A stretch of DNA of 31,314 bases, from positions 1 through 31,314 of IMG/VR virus record IMGVR_UViG_3300035216_000518; one strand, 5' to 3'. Below the pieces are notes generated by a model. That model was not told where the DNA came from. It searched no databases and saw only the letters and a program-made list of their open reading frames with translations. The DNA comes from a virus. Of this stretch, positions 30,337-31,314 are shown piece by piece. The stretch's first letter is position 1. Every line of letters begins with the position of its first letter. The position numbers and the translations under genes are program-made.

Positions 30337-30631
30337 GGTCTCCAAATTGATCGCGCATATCTTCCATTGTTTTTTTCTTTTGGGTGTAAGCACCATCAAT
30401 GAAACCAGCACGATATTCCCAACTAGTTCCACCATTTTTTCCTTTTGATGGGTTGATACATTGCTCGTCACCTAGTTTATTGCAAACCAAACCAGCAAGG
30501 TCTAGTTCACTTCTATCATAGGATGCGGCTGTACCACTAAACATGTGTTTGCCGTTGATCCAAATAGCACCACATTTAGGACATTCTTTTCTCTCAAGTT
30601 TGAGATCCGACAGTTCCTTATCGTTGGTCAT
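30332..30631 (-). CDS. Putative zinc-ribbon protein (99 aa) upstream of gp17
   Basis: A 99-residue protein with one CPKC pair near residue 17-20 and two further cysteines at VCNKLGDEQCIN, which could bind zinc. The middle (AIWINGKHMFSGTAASYDRS) and end (KKKTMEDMRDQFGDL) are polar. I recognise no family. It occupies the place of gene 16 in T4 but shows no resemblance to the small terminase, so I leave the function open. The ATG at 30629-30631 overlaps the preceding gene by 14 nt. Its stop codon is inside the late promoter of gp17. Confidence 0.75.
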   Translation of the reverse strand: MTNDKELSDLKLERKECPKCGAIWINGKHMFSGTAASYDRSELDLAGLVCNKLGDEQCINPSKGKNGGTSWEYRAGFIDGAYTQKKKTMEDMRDQFGDL

Positions 30632-30839
30632 CTTTTAATTCCTTTATAAGTTTGTTGTAATCAGGTAGATCCTTTATAAGTTGTTGTTCTAATTTACGTT
30701 TCATCATAAACGTTCTAAATTTAATCCATTGATATCTAATTACGAGATCAATGTATGCAAATAGACGCACCGTTTCTTCCATACCTGCATACGCTACAAG
30801 TAGAATAAAACAAGTGATTAATACATAGAGTCCGAGCAT
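30618..30839 (-). CDS. Small membrane protein (73 aa)
   Basis: Residues 1-20 (MLGLYVLITCFILLVAYAGM) form a hydrophobic segment, either a membrane anchor or an uncleaved signal. The rest is helical and strongly basic-acidic (KRKLEQQLIKDLPDYNKLIK), facing probably the cytoplasm. No family is recognised. The ATG at 30837-30839 follows a TATAAT box by 23 nt, so it is likely the first gene of a transcript running to gp17. Function unknown. Confidence 0.68.
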   Translation of the reverse strand: MLGLYVLITCFILLVAYAGMEETVRLFAYIDLVIRYQWIKFRTFMMKRKLEQQLIKDLPDYNKLIKELKDDQR

Positions 30840-30862
30840 TGTGTTACACTACGCTACAAAGT

Positions 30863-30868
30863 ATTATA
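30863..30868 (-). promoter_or_regulatory. -10 box (TATAAT) before the membrane-protein gene
   Basis: A perfect TATAAT (30868-30863, minus strand) lies 23 nt before the ATG in an 80-nt gap. The only -35-like hexamer, TTTACA, is 21 nt further upstream, longer than ideal. The spacing to the ATG equals that of the promoters at 10048 and 12215. The rest of the gap holds nothing else I can recognise. Confidence 0.45.
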
Positions 30869-30919
30869 GGACTATGTAGGGGAAAATCGTGTAAAGAATA
30901 CTAACAATTTGTGTATTGT

Positions 30920-31126
30920 CTACATTTCCGTAAAATTGTATTCTGCCATCATAGCAAACATTCTCTTCTTCATTATATCCAGAAGAATTTGTTCTTCGGG
31001 AGGACGTGCAGGGGAACCTGGCCACATTCTTATTGAATAATCATAGTGATCATACAGACATCGGACTTCATCTATTCCTAATGTCATAGTACAATACCAT
31101 TCATTTTCTTTAGATGAGGGTTCCAT
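30920..31126 (-). CDS. Small protein of unknown function (68 aa)
   Basis: Starting at ATG 31124-31126, with AGGAG 5 nt upstream, the product is about 68 residues: MEPSSKENEWYCTMTLGIDE, a middle with HYDYSIRMWPGSPARPPEEQ, and a helical, methionine-rich end. A start at 31156 would extend further into the nuclease gene and has no advantage. No family is recognised and no membrane segment is present. Its start overlaps the end of the nuclease gene by 17 nt, so the two are probably translated together. Confidence 0.7.
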   Translation of the reverse strand: MEPSSKENEWYCTMTLGIDEVRCLYDHYDYSIRMWPGSPARPPEEQILLDIMKKRMFAMMAEYNFTEM

Positions 31127-31314
31127 GTGCTCTCCTGATTTCTCGTAGTGCTTCAAGGTTCATATCCTTGGTGCCACCATCATATGCGTGAGCATATCCT
31201 TCAGTAATCATTTGCTCGTTAAGGGACACACTGTCGTCCCCAATGTAAAGCCAACCCAGAAGACGGCCGTATTTCCCAGTGCCACCAACAAGTTCAGTCC
31301 TAACAGACAACTCA
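31110..31314 (-). CDS. SNase-like nuclease, C-terminal part
   Basis: The reading frame is open to the window edge. The visible 67 residues contain KYGRLLGWLYIGDDSVSLNE, then QMITEGYAHAYDGG and a final helix LEALREIRRAHG. This is the C-terminal pattern of staphylococcal-nuclease (thermonuclease) proteins: K-Y-G-R-x-L-G, then N-E-x-x-x-x-E-G-x-A-x-x-Y. The Arg of KYGR is one of the catalytic arginines in that family. The N-terminal half with the metal-binding Asp is outside the window, so activity cannot be judged. Such nucleases occur in many T4-like cyanophages. Confidence 0.82.
   Translation of the reverse strand, partial: ELSVRTELVGGTGKYGRLLGWLYIGDDSVSLNEQMITEGYAHAYDGGTKDMNLEALREIRRAHGTLI

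Noticed and set aside
1-31314. tRNA genes, CRISPR arrays, insertion sequences or attachment sites
   Set aside because: I saw no cloverleaf-like sequence, regular repeat array, transposase or integrase; intergenic space is too small for most of these.

Overview
This window is a block of a T4-like myovirus genome, most probably a cyanophage (marine Synechococcus/Prochlorococcus cyanomyovirus type). Every gene I can support lies on the minus strand, so transcription runs from 31314 towards 1. The T4 core is recognisable throughout: gp17, 18, 19, 20, 21, 22, 23, then UvsY, UvsW, gp55, gp47, gp46, gp45, gp44, gp62, RegA, gp43 and UvsX. The cyanophage assignment rests on the companions of that core: a small heat-shock protein, SpeD, a CobS-like MoxR ATPase beside a CobT-like VWA protein, a DUF3110-like protein (a cyanobacterial family), 2OG-Fe(II) oxygenases and Sm-like proteins. 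No photosynthesis gene, tRNA, CRISPR array, integrase or insertion sequence is visible.

Region by region in transcription order. 31314-30332: a partial SNase-like nuclease and three small proteins. 30304-20308: the packaging and head/tail module (gp17, a zinc-finger protein, gp18, gp19, gp20, a gp67-like core protein, gp21, gp22, gp23), ending in a strong terminator. T4-type late promoters (NATAAATA) precede gp17, gp18 and gp22; looser variants precede gp19 and gp20. 20228-19196: three small proteins, two of them overlapping, and a tail-tube-like paralogue behind another late promoter. 19199-16285: recombination genes uvsY and uvsW with an interposed 2OG oxygenase and an Sm-like protein. 16164-12234: late sigma factor gp55, two small proteins, and the gp47/gp46 recombination nuclease with a DUF3110-like gene between them, closed by a terminator. 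12191-8937: a metalloprotease-VWA protein and a MoxR-type AAA+ ATPase, each with its own -10 promoter. 8944-4758: the clamp/clamp-loader operon (45, 44, 62, regA) into which speD, dam and small genes are inserted, chained mainly by 4-nt ATGA/GTGA overlaps. 4761-3576: a 2OG oxygenase and Hsp20, closed by a terminator whose loop forms the -35 element of the next promoter. 3510-1: two Sm-like proteins, DNA polymerase, a 58-aa protein and the start of uvsX.

Together the window encodes most of the replisome (polymerase, clamp, loader), recombination-dependent replication (UvsX, UvsY, UvsW, 46/47), the switch to late transcription (gp55, with gp45 as the clamp that activates late promoters in T4), translational control (RegA), and the assembly and packaging of head and tail. 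The less understood material is the MoxR/VWA pair, the three Sm-like paralogues and the small overlapping genes. There is no gene-free stretch over 300 bases. The longest are 16165-16284 (120 nt, gp55 promoter and a palindrome), 28346-28430 (late promoter) and 30840-30919 (promoter). All homology calls are by eye from motifs and remembered family sequences; no searches were run.
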